DNA of 64,000 nucleotides from Bedellia somnulentella (Eukaryota; Arthropoda; Insecta; Lepidoptera; Bedelliidae), in NCBI GenBank assembly GCA_963576735.1, contig OY755190.1, positions 6,255,695 to 6,319,694 on the forward strand. Direction: 5' to 3'. Positions 32,060 to 43,515 of the stretch are shown in pieces. The position numbers and the translations under genes are program-made. Position 1 is the first letter of the stretch, and each line of letters begins with the position of its first letter. The notes under the pieces were generated by a model. That model saw only the letters and a list, made by a program, of their open reading frames with translations, made no database searches and had not been told where the DNA came from.

Positions 32060-33420
32060 GCATTAGGGTGTTCATGTTACAATGTAAACTGTCGGTGCGA
32101 GATCTAGGGGTGGCTCAGCTTGTAATTTGCCCAAATTTTTATCCCTTTTGTCCCGGAGCCCTAGGGATGCTTTTTATCGTCTCTATTTTTATCTGGACAC
32201 ATGTTTTGGTTACTAAAGAGACGGTTTGATTATTTCTTGCGGCGTCAATAGCGTGGGACGTTCGTCCCCAGATTTCGAAGGCAATTTAACATTCTCTCGT
32301 TACAAATCGGAAGATATTAGGGGAACATTGTCATTGTTTGACTTTTAATATTATTAATGTTCTACGAAAACGGATAATAAATTTACTATTTGAATTCTAA
32401 CTATAAATTAGTGTTGTAATTATTTTATCTTTCCATCAAATCGTGATTTAAAGTTAGTCAAAATGCGCTTTAGATGTTAATTTCGTAGCTCGAAAAGTGT
32501 TGAAGAGTTAATTAAGTCGAGGCATCTCAATAAAAACGGAATGACCGTAACATGGTCTCTAATTAATGATATTTACGTCTAATATAAAAGGGACAAGTTT
32601 ACGGTGCGTTTAACAATATCAAAGCGTGTTGGACCTTCGTCGTAGAGACGGGCCTAACTGGCTACTAGACAATACCGCTCGTCACACAACAAAGGAAAAT
32701 CATCAAATATGCGTGGCATGTGTACCCGTTTTTCCCGACCATGGCGATTGTCAAAACATTCACGTTTCCCGCTCTTTCGTCCGGCGGCCATTTTGAAAAG
32801 ATCAGCTTCCGGCTACCGGGCATTTCCGCAGAGTGGTCTGAATTTCGGAAGCTGCGGCGCATGAGGCGTTTCCGGTGTAAAATGTTGTTAAAGCGTATTT
32901 AGCAACTCTTTGTTTGAATTGTTGGTGAGATTTTGACGAAACCATGTGATTTTCAAAAAAGCTTTTAATAATAGAATGGGCAAAATAGGAGATTTAATTA
33001 TTTAACCTTTACATCTAAACAACTTTGACAAACGTATATTTTGAAACGTGTCATAATAACACAAACATATACCACCAAGAAAATAAGCTTCAAAAGAAAA
33101 CTTCAATGCGATTCGTTTCTTAAAAAACTTGAAGCGTTACCTGCCAGAGCAACGTAACTAAATTACGTGAAAAAACTAAAGCCGATTTTATCGCGGAAAT
33201 CCAATTTTCTCCCTCGCACGCTAAAGACGTTGGAAAAAACGCGGCAAGTCGTATGACTCCGCCATTTTGAGCAGTTACCCAGCATGTTTCAACTCGGAAC
33301 ACGAATAAGGAGGCGCCGGATAGGTTTAATTTGAATTTGGAACGGCGCCGGGCGTGTTGGCAGCGCGGCTCCGTTCCGAATTGTCCGCACTCGTGCTCTA
33401 ATTAATTTGGAGAGATCCTC
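32060..33420. promoter_or_regulatory. intronic non-repetitive block, possible regulatory cluster
   Basis: About 1.3 kb nearly free of recognisable transposons, just downstream (in transcript sense) of the 77-bp exon. It has several GCCAT-core words (GGCGGCCATTTTGA near 32783, CGCCATTTTGAG near 33260) that match the Pho/YY1 core, and TTATCGT/TAATTAA words. The motifs are short and may be chance. Confidence 0.2.
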
Positions 33421-33587
33421 AGATAAAACGCTAATTTCGTTAGCTGTTAACTTTTCTTTAAATAGTCTACTTCTTTAAATACCGCCATTAATTTTATCCT
33501 GTCCCGCTGAGTTACTCTACTGGGGTTGGGTTATCTAGGGGTTAATTTAATTGAAATGTCTTCCGTTGATCGAAGTTAGATACTTAC

Positions 33588-33664
33588 TTTTTTTCTCGTT
33601 TTCCCGCGCCCGTGTCTCTGAAACCTTTGGCGAATGGGTTGTTGTCTATTTTCAGCTGCGTTAT
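33588..33664 (-). CDS. Tbx2/3 (bifid/optomotor-blind) T-box exon, 77 bp
   Basis: Minus-strand exon between acceptor GTTTGTTAACAG and donor GTAAGTATC. It encodes ITQLKIDNNPFAKGFRDTGA then GKREK plus two bases, the C-terminal part of the T-box DNA-binding domain. NPFAKGFRD is an invariant T-box signature, and the GAGKREK end is typical of Tbx2/3. Phases fit the neighbouring exons exactly (0 in, 2 out). The size of 77 bp equals what I recall for the corresponding vertebrate TBX2/TBX3 exon. Confidence 0.92.
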
Positions 33665-33676
33665 CTGTTAACAAAC

Positions 33677-33689
33677 AATATTGTTAGTA
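33677..33689 (-). promoter_or_regulatory. branch-point copy nearest the exon, also target duplication
   Basis: On the transcribed strand this reads TACTAACAATATT. TACTAAC is the ideal branch-point consensus, about 20 nt before the AG. The same 13 bp recurs at 33907-33919 as the other target-site duplication of the SINE insertion. Confidence 0.7.
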
Positions 33690-33906
33690 TAAATAAAAGA
33701 TGTTATTAAAGGAAAGAAAAATTTCGACACTGGCGGGGTTTGAACCCGCGACCTTCTGGTATATGCCCCCGTCGCTACCCGAAGTATAGTATACCCAAAG
33801 TCGCGGGTTCAAACCTCGCCAGTGTCGAAATTTTTCTTTCCTTTAATAACATCTTTTATTTATGAGTAATAATCCCCACATGAGGAATTCATGTCAAAAA
33901 ACATTA
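33690..33906 (+). mobile_element. palindromic tRNA-like SINE in the T-box intron
   Basis: 217-bp insertion bounded by the exact 13-bp direct repeat AATATTGTTAGTA. Its arms (33689-33752 and 33800-33863) are inverted repeats of 64 bp with one mismatch around a 47-nt loop. Each contains the T-arm and acceptor 3' strand of a tRNA-like domain (GTCGCGGGTTCAAAC, GCCAGTGTCG) and the tail TTTTTCTTTCCTTTAATAAC. The right side continues into the family tail with CCCCACATGAGG. It is two head-to-head truncated units, related to 14090-14375 and to the 48-50 kb array. Confidence 0.8.
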
Positions 33907-33919
33907 AATATTGTTAGTA
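33907..33919 (-). promoter_or_regulatory. second TACTAAC copy, target duplication
   Basis: Same 13 bp as 33677-33689. It now lies about 250 nt from the splice acceptor, beyond the hairpin. Confidence 0.7.
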
Positions 33920-34168
33920 ATTGTACTTGTAGAGATGATAAATTGTACATTGTATGAGAGTGGAAATGTATGTTACAAATAATACAACGATGTCCATAAG
34001 GAAAAATGAGATTTCAAAAATGAAAATACTACCTCTGGGAGGTTTTTACATACGGTCAAATCATATTATTTTCGGGATGACATTTTTAAGTGTTTAATTG
34101 TCTTTAAACATGAATTATAGATAAATCATGAGAAAATTTACACTTCCCAGCTTCTTCAGCAGAAACTA

Positions 34169-34667
<499 letters not shown>

Positions 34668-34800
34668 ACATACATGCATACATACATATACTCAGGTCTA
34701 TCAGTTCCTAGAAGAGCCAGAGCTAAGTAATCAGATATTCCTTGGCCAATTTTGGAAACTCTCTTTTCCCCACACAACTTTCCAAAAGTGGCTGATAAAA
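34668..34800 (-). mobile_element. RTE-derived short element remnants, inverted
   Basis: A minus-strand 3' end with a long (CATA)n tail and AGCTCTGGCTCTTCTAGGAA runs directly into a plus-strand piece, CAACTTTCCAAAAGTGGCTG. It looks like two truncated copies or an internal inversion. Confidence 0.55.
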
Positions 34801-35633
34801 TGTACAATAATGCGGGAAAACAAGCAGAAACATGCATGGCTAATTATTTTTCGATCGTATGAAAGTTATATAGCATACGCCTTGAATATCATTTTAATGT
34901 CATTTGGTTTGCTTAAAACTTTTATTAATGTATTGGTCTCCATCTTCTAGTCAACTCGTTGAATTTCGACCCATGCATATTTTCCTGTCAAAACTCGCCA
35001 TAACGGATAGAATGAACATTTGCTTCCTACTCTTACCTAATCATTTAAAATACATTTTTAATAATATATATTAAACACCATAATCTGATATATTAATAAC
35101 TTTATGAATACTCCAGATTATCTAGGTTTTGCTGATTAGTCAGAGCAATAGCTACCAATACCAATAGCTCCTAGGTTAGTTTTAAGTATTAGAAAAACAG
35201 GGCAAGATTTTACACTTTACCAACATCGCACAAAATACCACAAGTGTTTTTTCTTACACGCAATTGACGCGCTTCAATATAATAAAAGACCGAAAAAAAG
35301 TAGAACAGTAAAATCTCATTTAATATTCAAATTCGTGATTCGTGCCCCCAAATTACCTCACGTTAACTATTACTTAACTAACCCCAAAGTGGTCGGCGCA
35401 ATTGGAGTTTTTTCCTCCGTTTTTGGTTAGATAATGACAACGTACTGTGACCCCTAACCAGTGGTTACCAAATTATAGCGAATTACTTGTATTTAACATG
35501 AGTTGTCTCCGAAATACTCGGCAGTTTGTATTCTTTTCCTTATTATAGTGGTATGATATGTTGCTGTATGAAGGAAACAGTTCTGTTTTATATTTGTCCT
35601 TTAACCAACTAGGTCTCATTGAATGATTCATTA
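34801..35633. other. no gene recognised
   Basis: AT-rich intronic-looking sequence. Confidence 0.35.
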
Positions 35634-35823
35634 GGCCATAATCCCAAAAAGGGGTAGCCAAAGCTTTAAAGGTAGAAACTCCTCAGCCACATTTCAAAGT
35701 TGATCGTGATCGAGGACAAGATAGTAGAAATAAAGTATCGTTGGTGATGTGTCTCCAACCGCATCACCCAAAAAACACTTAAAAAAGCCCCATACCCTTA
35801 GTTTTCTCTTACGACACCCATGG
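35634..35823 (-). mobile_element. RTE-derived short element, interrupted at its 5' part
   Basis: Minus strand: GTGTCGTAAGAGAAAACTAA, CGGTTGGAGACACATCACCA, GGCTACCCCTTTTTGGGATT. The head is cut off by the poly(T) start at 35824. Confidence 0.65.
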
Positions 35824-36205
35824 TTTTTTTTTAACACTTTATTTTAAAACATATTTACAACACTTGACCAGACAGTCTGAAAACCTTTTAGGTTTTTATT
35901 AGACTGTCAGCTCGGCTTTTTATTTAAATACATATTTACGTATGCTTTTATTCTAAAAACAATACATTAAATAAATAGAAGAAAGACATGTGCATTTATA
36001 CATCACAGCATTTAGAAAAATGATTTTTGAATATAGATAAAACCTGAGTTTTATTTTTATTTTGCAGTTTCGTTACAATAGCTTTAGTTTTAGTTTTAGT
36101 AGTTACAATTAGTTCGATAGAAAAGTAAAGAGCTAAGGGGCTTCCATAAATACATATTATTTTTTTGTTGCTGAAACTATAATATTTATTACCTAACTAC
36201 GGAAA
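35824..36205 (-). mobile_element. polyadenylated retroelement or cDNA 3' end
   Basis: On the minus strand the sequence ends AATAAAGTGTT then A9, so a canonical AATAAA signal precedes a short poly(A). It was inserted into the short element. No coding part is recognised. Confidence 0.45.
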
Positions 36206-36215
36206 GAAAAAAGGA

Positions 36216-36290
36216 GGGTTATTTATTTATTTATTTTATTAGGAACATCAACAGCGACTTGAGTAATAAAACATACACAAAGTTATGATT
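36216..36290 (-). mobile_element. possible LINE 3' end with (AATA)n tail
   Basis: The minus strand reads GTCGCTGTTGATGTTCCTAA then (TAAA)n, a LINE-like terminus. The family is not determined. Confidence 0.35.
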
Positions 36291-36292
36291 AA

Positions 36293-36465
36293 AGAGCTTA
36301 TTCCATTTGTCTGAATGAAGACGTCTGAAAGCCACAGAATCTGAATTCAGACTAGTGGAATAACGTTCAAACTGAAATTTGTGTAGTGGAATAACAAGCG
36401 TCTGCGGCAGTAACTTCGAAGGACGTCTGAATTCAGCAACGACAAAGTGTAATGGAATAAGCTCT
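36293..36465. mobile_element. 173-bp MITE, copy 2
   Basis: Identical ends and nearly identical sequence to 19930-20102, flanked by TAA (or TTAA). Only one substitution was noticed (CACAGAATC versus CACACAATC). Confidence 0.75.
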
Positions 36466-36984
36466 TAACTCAACATCAAACAACTACATTTAAATTGAAT
36501 TAAGACAATGAAAAGAAGAGAATTGATCCCTTCTTCGTCGTATTGACTGAACAAAGTCGATGTTTTGGTTCATCAGCCAAAGCCCGTTGAATATTTAATA
36601 CATTTTTGCATACAAACAACATTTCTGCATTTTAATTAGTTTCCAATACAATAGATGTCGTGATTGTATCCTTTGATTCTATCTTCCTTTACTGGCTTGT
36701 CCGAGTATTGCTCTCGAATGAATCGATTCTTTGTCTGTTTTTTATGTACAATTTATGATTAATTAAGCTATTATGGTCGTCTTTGTGCTGTGGAAACTAG
36801 TTGATACCTTCACGTTCACTATGGTAAAGTATATTTGATTAGAAAAGCACTTGCAGGTTGCACATCGAAGCTTTTTCGTAATGTCAAAACTCTTTAAAAT
36901 ATACTACCCTTAAGTATACAGTGACTTAACGAGATGATATATAGCACATATCGATCTTCGATTTTTAGGCTATTTAACACCGTA
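36466..36984. other. no feature recognised
   Basis: AT-rich. Confidence 0.35.
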
Positions 36985-37230
36985 CATACATACCTATACT
37001 CACGGCCAAAAATCCCTAGAAGGGGTAGCCAGAGCTAAGGAATTAGAAATTCCTCAGCCACTTTTGGAAGATGCATGGGGAAAAGAGGGTAAAATAAAGG
37101 TTGTTGGTGATGGGTCTCCAACCGCATCGCCCAAAAATTCCTTATAAAGCCCCAATACCGTTAGTCGCCTCTTACGTACACCCACCGGAAGAAATGGGGT
37201 AGTGCTATTCTAAGCCGACACTACACAGCA
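36985..37230 (-). mobile_element. RTE-derived short element, full length
   Basis: Minus strand TGCTGTGTAGTGTCGGCTTA head to GCCGTGAGTATAGGTATG tail. Flanked by the 9-bp duplication AACACCGTA (36976-36984 and 37231-37239). Confidence 0.85.
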
Positions 37231-37573
37231 AACACCGTATTTAACACCGTATTTTTCTTTATTCATCAGATCATTACTTCCTGAAATTAGCGTTCAAGAA
37301 ACCCAACTCTTAAGCAACATGACATCAGTGCAGTTTAGATGAGAGATATAATTCACATAAGAATGCAAAACTGATAGAGACTCCTTAAAAGCCTCTTGAA
37401 AGTTGTTGAAGTTCGGACCCGCGACAGCCATTACCAGATTAGTATTAATAAAATCAAATCACCGCAATGATTTGTCAGCATCCGTAGGGGAGTCCTCACT
37501 TTGGTCATTCATCAAGATAATCACGCTGTTTCGTTGGTATGGGCACGCGTTTGGTCATAGAGTAATAGAAAAT
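37231..37573. other. no feature recognised
   Basis: Starts with a partially repeated AACACCGTATTTAACACCGT. Otherwise unassigned. Confidence 0.35.
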
Positions 37574-37792
37574 ATACATACATACATACATACATATACT
37601 CACGCCATTAGTTCCCATTGGGGTAGGCAGAGACTATTGATCGCCACTTCGCACGATCCTGACAAACCTCTCTAGCTTCGTTTAAATCCATCAATCTTTT
37701 CATACATGCTCTTTTATTCTTCATACTTCGGACGCCAGCCTTTTTGAGCACACTCTCAATTTGGTCCAAGTGTGTTCTCCATGGTCGTATAT
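37574..37792 (-). mobile_element. RTE LINE 3' fragment
   Basis: Minus-strand (TATG)n tail, TCTCTGCCTACCCCAATGGG, then coding words through GAGTGTGCTCAAAAAGGCTG to CACTTGGACC. 5' truncated. Confidence 0.85.
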
Positions 37793-38575
37793 AAAATATG
37801 TAACTATGTATAAACTCATCCCTGAACGATGTAGGGATAGACAGAGGTTACCTCTTTCCTATTGACGCGAAAAAATTTACCTATTCACTGAATGTATCTT
37901 TTCATAAATTTAAGAGTGTTCATGCTTTATTTATATGTAGTATATGTCTTAGTCTAAGCTCTGTTATCGTACCTTAATAATAAATTAACTAAATTGGGCC
38001 ACTTAAAAAGAAACCCCAAAATTACTCTTTTGTACTACGTTATATTAAAGTACGGAATTATAAATCTAGAAAAATAACCATTTATGAAAACTAATAGCAC
38101 AACACGGCTAATACAAAAACTGTGTATACTATGTAAGATTTGAATAAATGTACAATAATGTAGAGCGATGTTATCACCAAACGTTCATTGAAGATTGCGC
38201 TTTTTCATTAAATGAGTTCTTATAACAGATGCTTATAAAAACATTTACTATAGGAAACATAAATTGTTGTGGTCACATTTTTTTCACACGTTTATATGAA
38301 ACATATAACATATATTTCTTCCATTAGTTGACTTACATGCACCTACAATCTAATGTTAGAGTTCATGGATAAAGTCCACAAAAAAGTAAATGTTCATGGG
38401 TTTCCGAGATCAATGATCACTAACATTAAATGTTCTATTATTATTAATTATTTAACATCCTCCAAAATCAGTAAAAAACTATTGATAATAATTTGTATGC
38501 CAAACTTTATTAGCAAAACCAATTTTACAAACTTAAATAAGATTCTAATCATCTATATTATCGGCGCACACCTTA
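37793..38575. other. no gene recognised
   Basis: AT-rich. The 93-codon frame at 38353-38634 is low-complexity Ile/Asn/Lys and unsupported. Confidence 0.35.
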
Positions 38576-38639
38576 TAAAGTTAAAAGTATTTACGCCCAT
38601 CCCACATTCGTTCACAAAGGTCGAAGCCATGTAAACGTT

Positions 38640-38960
38640 CTGCTACATCATGTAATGGTGCGGGTGGCCCGCCGTATAGACAATGTATGCACCCGTTTTA
38701 GTGCAAGATAAAGCTAAAATGAATAGACAATGACCGCTGGCCATGGAGTGCCGGCCAACCAGGCCTATTCTGTCCGCGATAACATTAATACAAGCCTCAG
38801 CAGGCTTAATTACGGGACGTAATCCGACGAATTTCTTTATTTTACGGTCCAACAACAAATTAATATGTAAATCGGAGGCACGGTGGTCCGGCGCCGGCGC
38901 AGGAGATCCGATTAATCGATTTATAAATAATTATTCGTGTTGCAGTCGCGATAACTAACG
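38640..38960. promoter_or_regulatory. GC-balanced block nearly invariant between A and B, possible regulatory DNA
   Basis: Holds homeodomain and Exd/Hox-like words (GGCTTAATTACGGGACG, GATTAATCGATTTATAAATA) and CGCGATAACATTAATAC. Short frames here have no splice sites or homology. One difference from B (AGACA versus AGGCA) was noticed. Enhancer function is inference. Confidence 0.25.
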
Positions 38961-39399
38961 ACTGTTAGATCGAATCTTCTTGTAGTTTTAATGGTTTTCC
39001 GGAATGTGAGTAATTCGGTTTGAATTTGATTAACGTATTTCGCCTAGAGACTTTAGGTTATGGTAATTTTGTTTTTTATGTGTTGTTGCTACTCGCTAAT
39101 AGATGGCGCTGCAAATAAAATGTACGTAATATAAAACTATCACAAATTTACGTTTGTTTATTGTTGAGTTTTTTATCGATAAATAATTTAATGTTTGCTT
39201 ATTATTATCATAAAAATAGAATAAAACTCCCAAAATTATTAATTCTGGGTGAAATTATTTGTTCTTATTTGGAGTGTCCGGAAGGATTTAGTATGTTCGC
39301 TAACCTTTTCAGGTATTGAAACTTCGATTAATGTTTATGTACATATTTGTAATAAAATCGATGTAATTCGTATTTAGTAGTAAAAAACGAATAGTTAGA

Positions 39400-39840
39400 A
39401 AATCAGTGATATCAGGGCGCAACGGGCGTCGCCCCACATATTCGCGCCAAGTGGTTAATTCACGCGGGAACATACGCGCCATAACTCATATCAACTAACC
39501 AATACACGATACGGCCGGAGCCGATAAACTTCGTCCGTCCTTTTCTAGCGCACTAGAGAAATACGGGAGAAATGCGCCGCAATGTTTGTTTTTCCTTTTA
39601 GTTCGTTTGAAATCTTATTTTGAATTTTATTCGTACAGGGGCGTGGATGCAGCGCGGAGATGTCGCATTGTGTGTTTCTCGCTTGCTCGTACTACACCCG
39701 CAGCTCGCCTTCTCAACATATTTGTAATTTTAATTCGCAGAACGCCATCAAAACGTGATTTGACTCGACGAAAATATTTTTTGCGTCGCATTTCGGATTT
39801 CGCTGAAGTTGGTTAGGGATTTCGACAAAGACGTGTCAAG
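39400..39840. promoter_or_regulatory. GC-rich unique block, possible regulatory DNA or exon
   Basis: CG-rich relative to its flanks, with an identical 76-codon frame in A (39586-39816) and B (51197-51427). Because the copies are recent, identity of the frame is not evidence for coding. A 23-bp indel separates A and B at about 39404-39426. Confidence 0.2.
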
Positions 39841-41168
39841 CCGATGCTTGTTAGAATATTCAGTAGGTCTGCTTCCATAAAGTTTTACGCTAATAATAAA
39901 AGTCGTGGTTGGGGTATGGGTTCATTAAGTACTCTAAGAACCATCATGACATTTAATATTCCATGTAGGTTTTCCATTGCGTTAAAAATGATGGCTTTCT
40001 AATGTGGTACATAATGTAACTTAACGAAAAATACCTTTATAGGTGCCCAAGGGTAGGTACATACAGGTTAGAAGAACTATTCATAAAAAAAAACTATTAT
40101 TATGGAGAGTCATCATAGCTTTCGTACGCTTGGATCTACTAGACTCCCCCGCACCTCTAAGAGATATCCCTTTAGGAGACACTTTGGTAGACAAGGTTTC
40201 TTAATAACATACTTGGGCCCCTCATAAAAGTATATTGTACTTATAATGCATTTAAAAAAGTTTAGTTTGAAAGTTTCAGTTTGAAAATAAACTAAATCCA
40301 TCTCAACGATTGATCCTAAGTGTGGTTTCTTGAGCAAAATGTCAAATGTTTTACCATCGATATTTGTCCCAACCCGCGTTCATGTGAAAATACCCGTGTA
40401 TTTTTAAGGATAGAACTAGAAAAAGAAAGAAGTAGACTAGTAAATTCAATGTGTTTTTACAGTCAACATCGATTCTAAGTGAGGATTTTTCATTGCAATG
40501 CAAAACAAAGAAAAATATATATGTTTATAGACTGATAGAGAGCGTCCCTAGAACCTGAGTAGAACGGTTATATGCAAAAGTTTCAAGAACTTTATCTAAG
40601 GGTTATTCTTAGGGATACTGTCTTAAATAAATTAATACATTCTTATAAAATAGTGAACCTTTCGACACTCACGATAAAGGAAATAAACCTTAATGTTTAT
40701 AACTTAACAAAAACATAAACTATTAATCCCCATCCCATTTGTACGATCGAACTTTATAGAGAAATTATCAGTTTTTCATTCCAAATCTTGATTTTCGATA
40801 TTAACTCCCTTAAGCTGGTAATCCGTTACCCCGTGGACCTCCAGAACTTTGATTTATTGCTGGGCGATTAGGCTGGTAACCCATCGCCAATACTTATCTC
40901 TATTTCGGTTAAAGGACTAGCCATGTAAATAAATAAATAACAAAAGACTTATTTTTATTATACTACCCTATTTCCTCTTTACTAAGGAGGCGGCGTAATT
41001 GTGGATACTAGAGCTCTATCTACCCCTTCATTGAATTTAAAAGCCAAAGGATCCAAGGGTTCAACAAATTATCCCTTAAAAGTGAACAATCTGCTTATCG
41101 AAATTCTCCTGATTTAATGTCCACACAAAAAGTGGGATCATCAACATTTAATTATACGCATCATATTT

Positions 41169-41428
41169 TTGCTGTGTAGTGTCGGCTTAGAATAACACTA
41201 CCCCATTTCTGCCGGCGGGTGTACGTAAGAGGCGACTAACGGTATTGGGGCTTTTAAGGGATTTTTGGGCGATGCGATTGGAGACCCATCACCAACAACC
41301 TTTATTTTGCCATCTTTTCCCCACTCAACTTTCCAAAAGTGACTGAGGAACTTCTAGTTCCTTAGCTCTGGCTACCCCTTTTAGGGATTTATAGCCGTGA
41401 GTATATGTATGTATGTCTGTATGTATAT
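41169..41428 (+). mobile_element. RTE-derived short element, full length
   Basis: GCTGTGTAGTGTCGGCTTAG head, ATTTCTGCCGGCGGGTGTAC, the full body and a GTATATGTATGTATGTCTG tail. Its first 45 bp are missing in copy B. Confidence 0.85.
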
Positions 41429-41433
41429 TAGAT

Positions 41434-41505
41434 TTATCAGGATCGTACCAAGTTAAGATCGAATGTCTCTACCTACCCCAATTAAAACTATTGACGTGAG
41501 TATGT
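41434..41505 (+). mobile_element. RTE LINE 3' remnant
   Basis: TTTATCAGGATCGTACCAAG, CTCTACCTACCCCAATTAAA and GACGTGAGTATGTGTACG. Also in B at 52799-52870. Confidence 0.65.
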
Positions 41506-42101
41506 GTACGTTTGAATGTACGCTTTGAAGAATTAATATATACATTTGCTTAATCCCAAACTTAAGATTTAATTCGCAACTTAGTTTACGTAAATAGCTA
41601 ACTGAGTTGATATCAAAATTAAAAAACAGCTGTCATCGAATTACGTATATTGAAAATGCAAACATGAAGTTGGCTGTAGTCCAACCTGTATCACCGAGAC
41701 TGTAAAGAAGTTAAGTATATTTTTTCAGCACTTGTGTTGATTTGTTATTATAATAACAGGTTAGATTGATCAACAAGCGAATAAATATAAAAATTCTGAC
41801 TCATACTACATTAGATTTGATTAATCCTTAATCAAAATATGGTTCTCTTTTGTAATATACTGTTTAATAAATTTCTGAGAATTATGTAAAAAAATGAAGG
41901 CGACAATTTATATAACTGCGCACATGCATGGAATACAACTTTATTTCTAAACTAAAGATAACTTCATATAGTATTTAAATTGTTTATGAATTTAGTTTCA
42001 GCACATAAAAAACCTTTTCTTTTAACCCAAGAAATGAAACATATAGGAAAAATAATTACTACATTTCAAGCAACATGAATAAAATAGATTTGGAAAAGCT
42101 G
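41506..42101. other. no gene recognised
   Basis: AT-rich, duplicated in B. Confidence 0.35.
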
Positions 42102-42300
42102 TCAAGTGTTGGCTTAGAATAGCATAGCTATTACTTATTACTTTATGCGCGGCGGGGGCGGTTGGTCTGTTGGCTGGCTGAAGGATGCATCACCAACCAT
42201 TTATTATACTCTTTTCCTACTCAACTTCCAAAAGTGTTAAGGATTTTTTAGTTCTCATCCTCTGGCTTCGTTTTTTGGTATTATAGCCGTAAGTATGCTA
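42102..42300 (+). mobile_element. RTE-derived short element, old copy
   Basis: CAAGTGTTGGCTTAGAATAG, ATGCATCACCAACCATTTAT, CAACTTCCAAAAGTGTTAAG, ATTATAGCCGTAAGTATG. Confidence 0.55.
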
Positions 42301-42865
42301 CAGATGTAGGTTTGAAACTTTATATAAAAGTATGTAACAGACATCCTTAGAGCTTTAACTTAGCAAACCCAGTAATTCATTAATAAAAGCAACAATCTTC
42401 ATTTTAAAAGCGTAAAAACAATTTCATTTGCCTTTAATTTCCCTCGGGTAGCATAAAAAGTGTTTGCGTTAGCAACCACGTCATTCTAAATACACAAGAG
42501 CCAAGTGTTGGTAAAAGAACAAAACAGTGAGCGGCAAAACGGATTACGTTAGTCAGAGGAGCCGCCGATGCATCAATATTTGACCAAACTGTTGACATGC
42601 AAACCGTCTTAAATGAGTGTCAATAGAAGGGTCACTAATGCCCTTTTTACGAACAAAAAGTTTGTTTATATAGCGATTGCAGCGCTACGGGAGCGTGGCG
42701 GCCAGTGGCAGTACTAACAAAAATTGTTTATTGCTTACTACTGAATAAGTAATACGTCTTTTCTGGTTTCAGTGAATAGATTTTTTTTAATAATTACTGA
42801 AAAAGTTTTACAATTTAAGTTTTGGTTGAGTAGTGTTTATGAAATAAATACTTAATTATTTGATG
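42301..42865. other. no gene recognised
   Basis: The part 42440-42720 is less AT-rich and almost unchanged in B. It is possibly constrained but unassigned. Confidence 0.3.
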
Positions 42866-43122
42866 GCGCGGATATCAGACCTAAAAAAATTAGAGTGTTC
42901 GGATGGTGTTTGAATAACTATCTGGAAATCTTTGGGTTCGATTCCCACAGCGGTACCTACAGTAAATAATTGAAAATAACGGTGAGCACATTAAGGAGTG
43001 ATTGATACGGTGTTTACTACCAACCCAATAGGCCAGCTAGGATAGTAGACTATTGCCTGAACCTTATTTCTCGGACTAATCTCGAAAGCCCCGACAGGGT
43101 CATATAGAGCTGAGATAGTAAT
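42866..43122 (+). mobile_element. tRNA-derived SINE, third family
   Basis: The head GATGGCGCGGATATCAGACC is degenerate. B box GGGTTCGATTCCC is intact at about 42934-42946, followed by ACAGCGGTACCTACAG and a body ending in GAGCTGAGATAGTAATG. Copy B is at 54244-54474. Confidence 0.55.
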
Positions 43123-43269
43123 GTAAATAAAATCATAATTTAATGCATAAAGCTTTTAATAACATCGCCAATCACATAAGAAATAAACAATACCAACGAT
43201 ATATAATCCTAATTTATTAGTTCAATCAATCCACGGCCATCCGAAATACATGTTCAATTAGAAACAAAG

Positions 43270-43515
43270 ATGATCGAGCGGGGGTGCGCGGGAGTCGATC
43301 CATTAGCGATTAACGAGCGATCGGTGCGGCGGGCACTAAATTACAATAAATATTTGCCGGCGTGCGCTTGCGTACAAAGCCGCGGCACTTTCAAGTGTGC
43401 CGACACACGCGCCGACCGGACCAACGGCCAACCGAGCACTTGGGCCAAGCGATGGAAATATGACTCGGTGTCACTTTACGACATTTACTATTTCGATCCG
43501 TGCTCCCATCACTAG
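43270..43515 (+). other. GC-rich ORF-bearing block, possible exon or CpG-rich regulatory element
   Basis: An 81-codon open frame from ATG (MIERGCAGVDPLAINERSVR...) lies in the most GC-rich sequence of the A/B unit. The B copy (54623-54868) has the same frame with Y-to-H and P-to-S changes near the end, i.e. nonsynonymous differences. I recognise no domain. It could equally be noncoding conserved DNA. Confidence 0.25.

Noticed and set aside
33690..33906. MITE (DNA transposon) reading of the palindrome
   Set aside because: The 13-bp target duplication and the one-sided SINE tail fit LINE-mediated retroposition better than a TIR transposase.
38743..38958. 71-codon frame identical in A and B (also 39586-39816 with 51197-51427)
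   Set aside because: Identity follows from the recent duplication. There are no splice sites, no domain and no codon-level evidence.
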